NCBI GenBank assembly: GCA_946894095.1
Contig: OX335662.1
Coordinates: 12,480,001-12,544,000, forward strand
DNA length: 64,000 bases
Source of the DNA: Incurvaria masculella
Taxonomy: Eukaryota; Arthropoda; Insecta; Lepidoptera; Incurvariidae
Direction of reading: 5' to 3'
The translations under genes were made by a program, and so were the position numbers. Below, piece after piece: positions 27,001 to 33,574 of this stretch. Below the pieces are notes generated by a model. The model saw only the letters and a program-made list of their open reading frames with translations, was not told the origin of the DNA and did no database searches. Every line of letters starts with the position of its first letter. The stretch's first letter is position 1.

Positions 27001-30000
27001 TCAAAAACTTCCATATTATAAAATGATACAACAAATGTACACTCCACTCAAATCATGCCGAATCTCCAAAACATATTAGAATTGCAAATATTCCCTTTGT
27101 TTCAATTCAATTCGGTTATTTCATTTTGAATATTTGCGAGAGCTTTGCGCTGAAGACTTCACAATTGTATCGCCAGCCACAGGTGCGTGATCAAAGCTTC
27201 ATCGAATTAACAGTTTGTCTAACTTGGAGAGAGTATTGCTTATTTGTTCTCGGTGGAAACATGAATCTGTACCAATTTAAATTAGCGTGTGCATTAAATA
27301 ATATTATTTTGTTACACAATTGATCACGAGTATAGCCTTAAGACGCCAGAATTATTATATGTTTATTTATACATGAACGCATTTAATTAATTACAGATTC
27401 TTATGAATTCTTAAGAAAGCTATTTGTTTTGGTTTGCCTTTTATATATTTTAAACATGACTTGATGCCGTGCCATGCGGTACAATCTTAGCATACTTCCC
27501 TTGCTTCTTCCCAAATCCCTTGATATATGCTTCCTCAATTACTGGTGCCTCGAAATTTATTTTTGCTACCCACTTCCGCTTAATCAATAAATATGCTTTG
27601 TAATACTGTCATCACTTATTCATTCGACATGCCCAACCCTGACGTTGTGACTTCTTGTTATTTTTAACCGACTTCAGAAAAAGCAGGACCTAAATTCGAA
27701 TGTATGTTTGATGATTACTCCGCTAATTATGAATTGATTTTGATGATTTGACATTGTACCCAAAGGGTGCCAACGGAACCCTATTACTGTCCGTCCGTCC
27801 ATCCGTTTGTTACAGGGCTGTATTTCATTAAACGTAATAGGTAAATAGCTGAAATTTTCACAGAATGTGCATTTATTATGCTGCTATAACAACAAATAAT
27901 AAGCACCCATACAAAAAACGTGATTTTTTGGTATTATATCTTGTAAAATGGTACGGAACCCTTCCTGTGCTAGTCCGACTCGCGCTTGGCCAGTTTTTTA
28001 GCTCATTACTTACTCTTTTGTTTTCTCTTGTCTGGCAACAACTGCCTAGGTTACAATATTTATTTATGATATCCATGAATATCATTAGGGTTTTAAGTTT
28101 TACTTGTTCGAATAATTGGTCTCTACGATATTCACTCATATCGACGTCATACGACGTTCACTATTGAAGAGATTCTTAAGTGTAAGATTTTGTATTAAAA
28201 TTCAATTTCCTTCTTACAATGGAGATTACAAGATTTCTCTCGTTAGATTCATATCTCTGAGAAGAGCGCAACTGAATTCTAAACTCCATAAGGGTTCCGT
28301 AAAAAGCTAATAATGTCAAGATCGCAAACGTCAGCAAATTTATTTTTATTCACATGGCATGCGAAAAACTCCTAGCGAACTTCTTTGAACGTGTAATGGC
28401 AGCAATATAAAATTCCTATGCGTCTACCCTTACCGCTCCGTGGCCGGACAGTCACGTACCAGCAACAGTGGAGACTTCACTTGCTCCTACCGCCGATTGC
28501 GAAGTCCTTTTTCTATGTAAAGCGCAGGATATGGCGTAATAAACTTTATGGGAACCAGGTGCTATTTCAGGACTTGCCTTATATTGCACGGCTACATTTA
28601 ATTATTTATTTATTAAAATTGACCTGGATTGCCATGGCACCAACCCTGTCGGAATCTACCCTATCTAATAGCAATTTGTCAGCCTCGGTAGCTCAGTGGC
28701 GCGACGCCTTGCGAATCGAGAAGATTGGTAAGCACCTCTGAGCGCGGTTAGGTTATGGATGGGTGACCATTTTCAACCGTTAAGGCCGTGGTTTGGATTC
28801 CACGTAAAACTGGAAGGGGTCCTTACTTACTAGGTGGTAGGGTTTAAGCTTGCCCGGGTTGGTACCGTCCCATTGAATGAACGATGTTCGAAGAGGCAAT
28901 GAAAATTGTCCGTGTTTTCCATCCAGTTCAACGTAGCCGAGCAATATTAGAAAGATCCTGGCATGGCACCTAGTTCCCATTTTGTGTGTTAGGCCACTGA
29001 CAATCAGTTTGGTATTATCCATCCATATCCAGTTATTTAATAATAATTTTCTTTGGTACGGATCCCTTCAATTAAAAACGATGTACACATCACAAGACAA
29101 CCATTGTCGAAGTACAAGAGATAAAAGTCGATGAGGGTACCGGAATTACCTTTCCACATCCGAAAACTTGCTTGGCATCGAGAAAGTATCTCTTGCGGAT
29201 TGTCTGCCAATTTCCAATCTGAACACGTTTTACGGATTGCGCCTTTCACAGACGCCCATAATTCTGATAATCACTGACTGCTCGTAAAAGGTCGAACTAC
29301 ATCGTCTTTTGTAACAACGGGGCCTTTATACCATCATTTGATAAACTTCTCATTAGCTTTTAATTAAAGATTTGAGTAAAATTTAGAGATCCTCTAACTC
29401 CGAAGATAATACAGGATTTATTATCCTTCCAGCAACTTCCAGTATTAGAGATCAATAGTAATTGAAAATATATGTTGTAACTAGAATCGAGAAAGGAGTG
29501 CTAAGATGGTTTCGACATATGTAACGAATGGATGACGAAAAAATTGATGAAACACATTTATATAGCAGAAGAGAGGGGAAGTGTCGTGCTTGGCGGCCTA
29601 GGAGAACTTACTGTGACCAAATCGTTACAATACTTCGCAAAGGTCTGGTACGTGATACCCGTAATCGTAAAGCATGTATTCAAAGATGTGTTTCTGTAGA
29701 TGAAGCGAAAGAAGTGTGCTGTGATCGTACCGTATGAAAAAGTGGCGTAATAACGTAACGTATTTACATTTATACGCCTCAACAGGAAAAGGCAAATTTT
29801 GAACACATTCACTGTCGATACTACCAAAATAAGAACCAGCCTATCTTGTAGATCCTCATGTATAGGGTCGGTAAATTGTGGAGTGCACTGCCTGCCGAGG
29901 TATTTCTCCCAAATTACAACCTAGTTTTCTCTGAAACTGGACTTTTATTGCTAATACCATGCTTACTGTTATTATATTAGCTCAATACCCTATAAAGAAA

Positions 30001-30404
30001 CTAGGTGTCATGCCAGGACCTTCTTTATATTGCTCGGCTACATTGAGCTACGTTGATTTTCAAAATTAAAATTTTCGATTCATTCAGGTGAAGAAGCAAC
30101 TGACCGGCCGGTATGGTTTGCGCACCTCCTGTGAAAATTAAAAAGCCCATGGGCATTGGTGGTGACCTCATAGGTGCAAGTCTGGCTTACGTTATATGCC
30201 GCGCTTAAGATGAATGAAAAAAAATGCTTAATATATATTTAAACGTGCATTTAAATAGACTATAATATTCTTATTGGATTGATACATTTTTTATATTACC
30301 TCAGATAATGATTGTTCATCAACGTGGAATTCAAGGAAACACTGATATAATTTAACTAAGAATGTCATAAGTAACAGTTTCAAATACATACACTCGAAAA
30401 ACAT
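6269..30404 (-). CDS. Multi-exon gene for a secreted Osiris/DUF1676-like protein with a conserved Cys-containing tail
   Basis: I joined eleven coding pieces on the minus strand: 30300-30404, 29150-29218, 26241-26297, 25541-26084, 24559-24678, 21988-22201, 17874-17961, 14877-15017, 13528-13711, 6916-6997 and 6269-6394. Each has an AG acceptor and GT donor and the codon phases match, except between 17874 and 15017, where an exon of 3n+1 bases is needed. The product is about 576 residues plus that exon. Order: signal peptide, short Cys region, acidic Asn/Asp-rich stretch, an Osiris-type motif (IDNFKIADGIEI), a hydrophobic segment (KKLLIPILFGAQILKS), a linker, then a tail containing CREQLICLMY, YSNLVSAQLSR and NKLVSAR. 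Osiris proteins are secreted insect proteins expressed in cuticle-forming tissue; that role here is inference. The long tail is not usual for Osiris proteins, so this may be a distinct related family. Introns are full of transposons. Confidence 0.72.
6916..6997 (-). CDS. Exon: conserved cysteine tail, third part
   Basis: Acceptor tgttcacag|AGAAC and donor CGTCAG|gtatat; 82 bases, phase 2 in and 0 out. The phase joins exactly to the exon at 13528, giving LSR|ELNELRRPTSDNAEI followed by LRFFRYMRAARQ. The join restores a continuous motif across a 6.5-kb intron, which is strong support for the model. Confidence 0.75.
7031..7297 (-). mobile_element. GTCY MITE, full length, diverged
   Basis: Starts GTCCGGCCAAGTGCGAG and ends near CGAAACCCTAATAAAG; only a short ACGG microsatellite. 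It lies 34 bp upstream of the host exon acceptor at 6998. Confidence 0.75.
7278..7500 (+). repeat. Tandem duplication, period about 120 bp
   Basis: GTACGAAACCCTAATAAAGT occurs at 7284 and 7404, followed in both by TTGCAACCGAAGATAATATG. The unit takes in the last bases of the MITE and its flank. Confidence 0.75.
7647..8481 (-). mobile_element. Non-autonomous Helitron, 835 bp
   Basis: On the minus strand it starts TCACTACATAGTATAAAAC and ends with the hairpin-forming GCCCGTGC...GGGACGGGC then CTAG before a T. The 5' TC and 3' CTAG inserted between A and T are Helitron hallmarks. No coding capacity. Near-identical in layout to 18025-18852. Confidence 0.8.
8575..8745 (+). mobile_element. SINE, body fragment
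   Basis: GGGTCCCCTTCCTTACTC, CAAAGCGGCAATGAAAATG and GTTTTCCACCCAGTTCAATG. Confidence 0.7.
9063..9094 (+). repeat. (AAAT)n microsatellite
   Basis: About eight AAAT units. Confidence 0.95.
9303..9402 (+). repeat. Pyrimidine-rich tandem pair
   Basis: TTTCTTTCTTTCTTCTTTCC followed by CGTGTACGTCATACC occurs twice, about 50 bp apart. Confidence 0.8.
9525..9735 (+). repeat. Dispersed repeat, unclassified
   Basis: GTAAACGGCAACG, ACTCGGACTCGCAAATG and CGCCAGTCGATCGGTTTG recur at 47795-47985. No ends or coding seen. Confidence 0.65.
10135..10490 (+). mobile_element. SINE, composite tRNA-like and 5S rRNA-like head
   Basis: Head GTAGCCCAGTGGCGCGG, then TGAAGCAACTCTGAGCGC and ATGGGTGACCG, the order and spacing of the internal promoter of 5S rRNA. 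The body (GCGGCAA, TTTCCATCCAGTTCAATG, GGTCCTGGCATG) is that of the tRNA-headed SINEs. Confidence 0.75.
10505..10801 (-). mobile_element. GTCY MITE, full length, expanded microsatellite
   Basis: Runs from AACCGGCCAAGTGCGA to GGTACGAAACCATAAAA. The microsatellite (GACG, plus strand) spans about 10668-10745. It follows directly on a SINE at 10135-10490. Confidence 0.85.
10802..11940. other. No gene recognised
   Basis: AT-rich; short open frames on both strands (such as 11016-11252 and 11692-11919) have no recognisable motif. Confidence 0.5.
11941..12207 (+). pseudogene. RTE-like reverse transcriptase fragment, C-terminal
   Basis: Reads CETWTLTV, then WQWAGHVSRRNDDRW and GKRSVGRPPARWDDDI, matching the C-terminal region of the RTE element at 39374 (CETWTLTVG, WQWAGHVYRRDDHRW). 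The stretch between CETWTLTV and WQWAGHV, about 70 residues in the other copy, is deleted. It is a dead fragment. Confidence 0.85.
12290..12430 (+). mobile_element. LINE 3' fragment
   Basis: Contains a degraded MDSMPR.FP..TTWSFKRG reading and the 3' UTR words GTGAGGGCCTGGCT and GCCACGCTTAGCAT. The same words occur at 30160 and 60960 in varied form, so these are three copies of one LINE terminus. Confidence 0.55.
13064..13197. repeat. AT-rich fold-back
   Basis: ACGTATAATTTTATACGT, AAGTTTAAAAATAAAAT and then ATTTTATTTTTTAAACTT with ACGTATAAAATTATACG form an imperfect palindrome. 12431-13063 before it is AT-rich without recognised features. Confidence 0.6.
13208..13490 (+). repeat. AT-rich repeat ending AGCTATAAAAGCGTG
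   Basis: A single copy, about 283 bp, of the unit found as an inverted pair at 38858-39326; shared words include GCACCCCACGCTTTTTACTC and TTGAGGTGATAAATTCTG. Confidence 0.8.
13528..13711 (-). CDS. Exon: conserved cysteine tail, second part
   Basis: The donor is AGCAG|gtatag, phase 2. The acceptor is chosen at aagtccag|CTATT because it is the in-frame AG giving phase 1; its pyrimidine tract is poor, and an alternative acceptor 22 bases upstream would need phase 2. The exon reads ISPHALFNVLGLAPPEGG, then VKLEACREQLICLMY, SSPAKYAPYSNLVSAQLSR. I recognise C-x6-C-x-M-Y followed by SNLVSAQLSR as a motif seen in several uncharacterised arthropod secreted proteins. A fold-back element copy ends about 38 bp beyond the donor. 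Confidence 0.75.
13712..14480. other. Intron, AT-rich
   Basis: Very AT-rich with TAATATAATA runs near 14250-14330; a second intron part follows the Helitron to 14876. No gene. Confidence 0.5.
14481..14768 (+). mobile_element. Short Helitron, 288 bp, different family
   Basis: Starts TCTATATACTAATATT after an A and ends GCGGAGCCGGGTACC...GCTAG before a T. The GC-rich hairpin just before CTAG is typical. It lies in the host intron 109 bp from the donor at 14877. Confidence 0.8.
14877..15017 (-). CDS. Exon (after a gap): conserved tail, first part
   Basis: Acceptor gcaattccag|ATTC and donor GACTGG|gtaatt; 141 bases, phase 1 in and out. It encodes SLEINKHLSDFPQVFHKIP, ASSMILSNYDPFYSPLL and SRLDGIFARL. 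The composition is coding-like and the frame carries on into the next exon. The phase conflict with the exon at 17874 means at least one exon between them is unfound. Confidence 0.65.
15125..15340 (-). mobile_element. LINE reverse transcriptase C-terminal fragment
   Basis: Minus-strand reading with stops: RSTRNRRVCMKVCTSVD, then CCDLTTWRSIISA and PSGKAA. This resembles the C terminus of lepidopteran non-LTR reverse transcriptases and matches the fragment at 29580. It lies in an intron of the host gene. Confidence 0.5.
15550..16216 (-). mobile_element. GTCY MITE interrupted by another MITE
   Basis: Left part 15550-15670 and right part 16040-16216 are the two halves of one GTCY MITE. The interruption 15671-16039 is the CACTGAG MITE. 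It lies in a host intron. Confidence 0.85.
15671..16039. mobile_element. TA-target MITE with CACTGAG ends, nested copy
   Basis: 369 bp, terminal inverted repeats CACTGAGAAAAAA/TTTTTTCTCAGTG, flanked by TA on both sides as in Tc1/mariner insertions. No coding capacity. Confidence 0.88.
16217..16829. other. Intron, nothing recognised
   Basis: Searched on the minus strand for the missing 3n+1 exon without success. Confidence 0.4.
16830..17078 (+). mobile_element. Probable LINE or SINE 3' end with (AAATG)n tail
   Basis: Ends GTTTAAATAAATGAAATGAAATG, a tail of the kind seen on insect retroposons. An open frame with a signal-like start covers it but the tail makes a retroposon more likely. Confidence 0.35.
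17085..17560 (-). mobile_element. SINE split by unrelated sequence
   Basis: 17085-17150 (GAATGGAAAACACGGAC) is body; 17395-17560 (CAGTTTTACATGGATTCC ... CTGAGCTACGAGCCGC) is head. About 240 bp of other sequence lies between. Confidence 0.65.
17874..17961 (-). CDS. Exon 7
   Basis: Acceptor catttgcag|ATACG and donor CTACAAG|gtgagc; 88 bases, phase 2 in and 0 out. It reads YGPGGAKVTYLPAKDNDYY then KNQVASNNYK. The first codon is completed by the AG from exon 6 (Arg). Tyr- and Asn-rich, no recognised domain. It ends in phase 0 whereas the next exon found needs phase 1, so an exon is missing from this model. A Helitron edge lies 63 bp upstream of the acceptor. Confidence 0.7.
18025..18852 (-). mobile_element. 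Non-autonomous Helitron, 828 bp, second copy
   Basis: Same family as 7647-8481 over its whole length with scattered substitutions. Its CTAG end lies 63 bp upstream of the acceptor of the host exon at 17961. Confidence 0.8.
18954..19503 (+). mobile_element. TTAA MITE, complete copy, 550 bp
   Basis: TTAA at both ends, terminal inverted repeats GGTGGCCCATCCCG/CGGGTTGGGCCACC. Left module 18954 to about 19204, right module from there to 19503. TTAA target and no coding fit a piggyBac-type MITE. Confidence 0.8.
19504..21693. other. Intron between the exons at 17961 and 21988
   Basis: 19735-19985 is moderately GC-rich and non-coding; 20100-20265 is the fold-back listed separately. 21180-21270 shares CGCCGGC(A/G)AGT(T/C)AGT with 9890-9920. 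The rest is AT-rich. Confidence 0.4.
20100..20265. mobile_element. Fold-back element with GGCCGAGTGCACGAA ends
   Basis: Left GGCCGAGTGCACGAAAGC, right CTCGGCCGTCGCTTCGTGC, with TTAAACACGTCACTTTG and AAAGTGACGTGTTTGC as inner arms. The palindrome is imperfect. Confidence 0.6.
21694..21966 (+). mobile_element. GTCY MITE, full length
   Basis: From GAGGGTTCCGTACCC to CGCACTTGGCCGGTTTTT. It ends about 21 bp from the splice donor of the host exon at 21988. Confidence 0.88.
21988..22201 (-). CDS. Exon 6: Pro/Tyr/Asp-rich linker
   Basis: Acceptor gattacag|GCCTG and donor GTCGAG|gtatga; 214 bases, phase 1 in and 2 out. It encodes GLSHLSASSSQASYPP, then a Glu/Pro/Tyr-rich linker (EEPDPYAGEEAP) and a segment ending NDVNSLADGTMSR. 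No known domain is recognised. The donor lies only about 21 bp from the edge of a GTCY MITE at 21694-21966. Confidence 0.75.
22202..24558. other. Intron, no recognised repeats
   Basis: 2.36 kb of AT-rich sequence with no open frame of note; one of the few repeat-poor stretches here. Confidence 0.45.
24559..24678 (-). CDS. Exon 5: hydrophobic Osiris-type segment
   Basis: Acceptor cattttcag|CGTTC and donor GGAAAAG|gtacat, phase 1 in and out. The 40 codons give FGLKKLLIPILFGAQIL, KSVLVAMFLPSILG and SFGKIIGKG. The order of a lysine pair, a hydrophobic run, an AQ-x-L motif and a Gly/Lys-rich second hydrophobic run is the core signature of Osiris proteins. The segment could be membrane-associated. 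The frame continues exactly from exon 4. Confidence 0.75.
24679..25540. other. Intron, nothing recognised
   Basis: AT-rich; no repeats or coding seen. Confidence 0.45.
25541..26084 (-). CDS. Exon 4: acidic stretch and Osiris/DUF1676-like motif
   Basis: The acceptor (aatgcag|TGCGCTC) follows a very strong pyrimidine tract at 26087-26130; the donor is CGAT|gtaagt. The 181 codons start with CAQSHLNTEEK, pass through an Asn/Asp/Glu-rich stretch with N-glycosylation-type sites and end with FFENHILSISLPKAARLFGF. The central LDESLKIDNFKIADGIEI matches the Osiris pattern in which a leucine-rich helix is followed by a DG(I/V) motif. The reading frame also stays open upstream into 26258, but that part is the translated pyrimidine tract of the preceding intron. 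Confidence 0.7.
26241..26297 (-). CDS. Exon 3: cysteine pair region
   Basis: The acceptor at 26298-26299 follows a run of ten T. The exon reads ISTDYCSSITEECVKSVGN, two cysteines spaced like the N-terminal CL...C.K region of Osiris proteins. The donor is uncertain: AAT|gtattt (chosen) and TGC|gtgaaa, 18 bases earlier, both end in phase 0. CG|gtaatg looks stronger but would end in phase 1 and hit a stop in the next exon. Confidence 0.5.
26298..27751. other. Intron, nothing certain
   Basis: AT-rich. 27666-27695 has AACCGACTTC..AAAAAGCAGG, a short repeat also at 35463, 36090, 44310 (minus) and 50191. Confidence 0.4.
27752..27998 (+). mobile_element. GTCY MITE
   Basis: From TGTACCCAAAGGGTGCC to GCGCTTGGCCAGTTTTTT; short microsatellite. 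In the intron between host exons 2 and 3. Confidence 0.85.
28545..28635 (-). mobile_element. SINE tail fragment
   Basis: CAGGTGCTATTTCAGGACTTGCC-type sequence (28556-28580) and CACGGCTACATTTAA resemble the SINE tail read on the minus strand. Confidence 0.4.
28679..28995 (+). mobile_element. SINE, composite head, best-preserved copy
   Basis: CTCGGTAGCTCAGTGGCGC, then GGTAAGCACCTCTGAGCGC, GGTTAG and GGATGGGTGACC (28757-28768). In 5S rRNA these blocks occur as AAGCA-x-GGGCGCGGTTAG-x-GATGGGTGACC. The shared SINE body follows. Host exon 2 lies 155 bp further on, on the other strand. Confidence 0.75.
29150..29218 (-). CDS. Exon 2
   Basis: Sixty-nine bases between the acceptor gtgttcag|ATTGG and the donor GGAAAG|gtaatt, phase 0 at both ends. 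It encodes 23 residues, IGNWQTIRKRY then FLDAKQVFGCGK. A different frame is also open here (KLADNPQEILSRCQ) but would enter and leave in phase 1 and cannot join exon 1 or the next exon. The phase-0 reading is chosen because it links both neighbours. Confidence 0.5.
29580..29745 (+). pseudogene. LINE reverse transcriptase C-terminal fragment
   Basis: Open reading RRTYCDQIVTILRKG, then VRDTRNRKACIQRCVSVDE and AKEVCCDRTV. It is homologous to 15125-15340. It belongs to a 69-codon open frame starting at 29528 that I do not regard as a gene. Confidence 0.5.
29845..29960 (+). mobile_element. LINE C-terminal fragment
   Basis: Reads RVGKLWSALPAEVFLPNYNL, the typical (L)WN-x-LP-x-VF-P end of a LINE reverse transcriptase. 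Confidence 0.6.
29965..30052 (-). mobile_element. SINE tail fragment
   Basis: TAGGTGTCATGCCAGGACC and GCTCGGCTACATTGAGC. Confidence 0.6.
30085..30220 (+). mobile_element. LINE 3' UTR fragment
   Basis: GACCGGCCGGTATGG, ATAGGTGCAAGTCTGGC and ATGCCGCGCTTAAGAT match the 3' end seen at 60850-61000. It is separated from the 29845 fragment by a SINE piece at 29965-30052. Confidence 0.5.
30300..30404 (-). CDS. Exon 1: start codon and signal peptide
   Basis: Thirty-five codons from ATG at 30402-30404 to the donor TCTGAG|gtaata at 30299. The peptide has a hydrophobic core (LKLLLMTFLVKLY) followed by QC, as expected for a signal peptide, then an acidic segment ending QSLSE. It ends in phase 0, which fits exon 2. 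A second ATG at codon 6 could also serve as start and would give a shorter n-region. No promoter is obvious upstream. Confidence 0.6.
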
Positions 30405-30895
30405 AACCCTCCTTCTTGCGAAGTCGGGTTTATAAATAATATGGTGGGTTATATGGGTGACACAAATAATATATTCCATATTTCAAGCATCGAAAAACAT
30501 AGCAAGTCATCCCTAATACGCAATATCGGGTTGATTAGGGTACACATGGGTTCCGACACGTATTAGACCAGGAGAATGATGGATTACATAACATTATTGG
30601 AGAAATAGGCGAGAGTTTGACGCAGAGCGCTCGCGATGAGTGACAGGAATGGTGACGCGAAACGATTTACGAGTGAAGAGTCCGTAAGCGATGTTCTATT
30701 CCAAATGTAATCTATATCCTATTACAATTACTATAGATTGCAATTATTTCCCTGTAAATCATTGAAAATAAATGCATAGTTACTGGGCAATAGTTGATCT
30801 ATTTCACTTTGAAATCATGAGCAGGTTTTTTATTAAACCCTTTTGTCAACTGAAGTCTTTGTTTGGTTATAGTTGCTTTGTAATTTGTAGGCTTT

Positions 30896-31428
30896 TGAGG
30901 TGGGTCTTCCCACTCAACTGCCCATACAAACGTGGAAAGAAGATCATGCGCAAATTTCATGTTATTATACTCATAAAAGCTCTATTTGATCGAACTAGAT
31001 ATCTGATGACCATTGGCATTGTAAAATAGTGTTTGGTTTCTAAGTTATAAGGTCCGAAAGATTGATTTTTTCGCGTGTTTTATACCATAACTTTGGAGGC
31101 GGATTACTCAATGATAAAATAAAAACATCTTAAAAAAAATATCTGACCTAGCTTGTTTCATGACGATTTATAATCAATTTGTTTTTTGTTTGATTTTTAC
31201 TACAGCGGTCGTGATTTAGTTTTAGCTATAAGTCGTTTTGTAATTATGTTTTACTTAAATCTTCACAAATCGAACACTATGCGCATTGTCTGATTCGTGG
31301 ACATGTTGCATCCTCCTCATCACAGAGCCTGTCTTTTTTATTGAAACAGGGAAGGGCCCAGAGCACAATAGCACGGTTTTGTGCCGTGCTCGCGAATGAG
31401 TTAGTCCTGCCGGGAAGGGTCACCTTAA
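30896..31428 (+). mobile_element. TTAA MITE, near-complete copy
   Basis: Begins GAGGTGGGTCTTCCCACTC (left TTAA mutated) and ends GGGAAGGGTCACCTTAA. Left and right modules both present. Upstream of host exon 1. Confidence 0.75.
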
Positions 31429-32192
31429 TGTCCCTTAATGTCGAAACGCACTCGAAAATACATGTTTTTTTTTTCTCGTGAATATTTCTAAATCGACTCG
31501 ACCGCCCGGTTCTACAATCCGATCTGTCAAAGCCTGCGGGTCTACTTCACAATTCTCACCTGTGAGTGACCAACTTTCCTACTCACGAAAGGACCGCCAC
31601 GAAGAAACTTCTGTGACTCACAGGTGAGAACCTCATGAGTTGAACCGCTGCAGGAGGAATCACAAACTACTTTCAACCAAAGAGTTTGGAGTAGTCGCTG
31701 CGCGAGTTTCTCTTTCTACGCTTTCAACTACCATGCACAGACTCGAAAATACTACCGACAACTGTCACAGAGCCTATAGGCTAAGCAAGGAAGCTTACCT
31801 CAGTCGTCATTTCATCCGTTCTAAACTAAAGAGGTGTGTAAAATTACTTCATCTAATTGCTGATGTCATTTTCTTACTCGAACAGCGTTTCGAAGTAGCG
31901 TGCCAATAGTCAGCGGACGTATCGTAGTGAAACGGCGAATACATCAGTCGTCAATCGATGTGTGGGTAAATAGAAGCGATCATTTTCTCCCAGCTGAGGT
32001 TGCTAATGAAAAAAAAAAACGAAAGCGCCACTCTGAGCACGCGCGAGACATCACGACATTCGCTATTGGCTTACTATGCACGGAAGCCATTTTACTTTCT
32101 ACACAAACGAACGGACCGGCGGCGCAGCAATTAAGATATGCGGGTGCACTTCCGCTGGGAGAATATCGGTGCCTTTGAACTGATATTATAGA
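31429..32192. other. Upstream flank of the host gene
   Basis: No gene. 31553-31567 and 31616-31630 are a perfect 15-bp inverted repeat (TTCTCACCTGTGAGT) containing CACCTG E-boxes. This could be promoter-proximal, but no transcription start was identified. Confidence 0.3.
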
Positions 32193-32745
32193 CTAAGAGG
32201 TCGCGACAAAAATGGTAACGATAACGTAAATGGCTGAAACTGGGTTCACAGGATAAAGACCAACCCTCTGAAGCTAAATGTGTCAGTCTGCCTGTGCCAA
32301 GTGGTTGCGTTACCTAGATAATGCGCCTGAAAAAGTAGTTATCGTTACAACAAAAATATATGAAAAGGTAAATGGCTGCAAATAATGCAGCATGAAAGTA
32401 TCCGTACATACTTACTTTGTAATACCGAAACTGAACAAATCCTTGTTTGCATTTCGTAGTTATAGGCGATTAAGGTTACAGATATTACTTTACTTATATT
32501 TAAGTATGTAATTGAAAAACCGATTGGTTATTGTTGTATAATTATTGGGTATCAATATTCCAAGACCATCAGCATATTCATCAGCAGGTACATACCAACT
32601 TCTATTTTATGTAGCCAATCTAGATAACGCAACCACTTGGAGCAGGCAGACTGACTTATTTAGCATCGGAGGGTTGGTCTCTAACATGTGATCCCAGATT
32701 CAGCCATTTACCTTATCGTGACCAAAAATGTCGTGACCTCCTGGA
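32193..32745. mobile_element. Long fold-back element, AGGTCGCGACAAAAATGG family
   Basis: Arms of roughly 180 bp: AGAGGTCGCGACAAAAATGG and CAAGTGGTTGCGTTACC at the left, GATAACGCAACCACTTGG and AAAATGTCGTGACCTCC at the right. No coding capacity. Confidence 0.8.
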
Positions 32746-32748
32746 ATA

Positions 32749-33143
32749 TTAAGGTGGCCCAACCCGCTAAACTCCCCATATAAACGGGGAAAGAAGATCA
32801 CGCCCATATTTCTTGTCAGAGATCCCAAATTTTGATCAAAATAGCTTTATTTGATCGAACTAGATGTCTGATGACCGTTGGCATTGTAAAATAGCTTATT
32901 TAATCAAGATTTATAATCTATTTGGTTTCTGTTAGATTTTGGACTACAGCGGTCGTGGTTTACTTTAAGCTGTAATCAATCAATTCATACACTATGCACA
33001 TTTTCTGCTTTGTGGACATGTTGCATCCTTCTCATCACGGAGCCTGTCCTTTTCTTTGAAACAAAGAAGGTCCCAGAGCGCAATAACACGGTTTTGTACC
33101 GTGCCCGCGGATGGGTTAGTCCCGCCGGGTTGGGCCACCTTAA
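32749..33143 (+). mobile_element. TTAA MITE, shortened copy
   Basis: TTAAGGTGGCCCAACCCGC to GGGTTGGGCCACCTTAA with an internal deletion near 32895, where left and right modules are fused inside. It begins where the fold-back element 32193-32745 ends. Confidence 0.8.
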
Positions 33144-33347
33144 GAGCGCAACAGAACGATTTTGTGCTGTGCCCGCGAATGAGTTAGTACCGTCGGGAAG
33201 GGCCACCTTAAGAGCGCAACAGAACGATTTTGTGCTGTGCCCGCGAATGAGTTAGTCCCGCCGGGTTGGGCCACCTTAAGAGCGCAACAGAACGATTTTG
33301 TGCTGTGCCCGCGAATGAGTTAGTACCGTCGGGAAGGGCCACCTTAA
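33140..33347 (+). repeat. Three 68-bp tandem copies of the MITE terminus
   Basis: TTAAGAGCGCAACAGAACG starts at 33140, 33208 and 33276, ending at TTAA 33344; spacing is exactly 68. Units alternate between endings TACCGTCGGGAAGG and TCCCGCCGGGTTGG (A-B-A). Confidence 0.92.
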
Positions 33348-33574
33348 GGCTGTCGTAAAGGCAGCGGAAATCGAGGATTTGGATTTTTTTAGAAATGCAT
33401 TCTGTATCAATTGGCCAAGGCACAATTTGGTCGGGGATGCCGTTAAACTAGCCAAATCGTCTTGAAATAAAACAAAAAAGTTAAAAAAAAAACTTTTTTT
33501 ATACTCTCTTAATAAAAATTTAAAACTGTCCATACAAATTGATTCATTATTTTAGTTTTAAACTAGTCATGGAT

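Noticed and set aside
29037..29249. Alternative frame of exon 2 (TCSDWKLADNPQEILSRCQ)
   Set aside because: It reads well as protein but its phases cannot join exon 1 or exon 3; the phase-0 frame can. Transcript data could reverse this.
33140..33347. CRISPR-like array
   Set aside because: Units are contiguous tandem copies with no variable spacers, in a eukaryotic genome. The 244-bp array at 41975 is rejected for the same reason.
33010..33533. Several overlapping open frames on both strands
   Set aside because: They are translations of the 68-bp tandem MITE termini.
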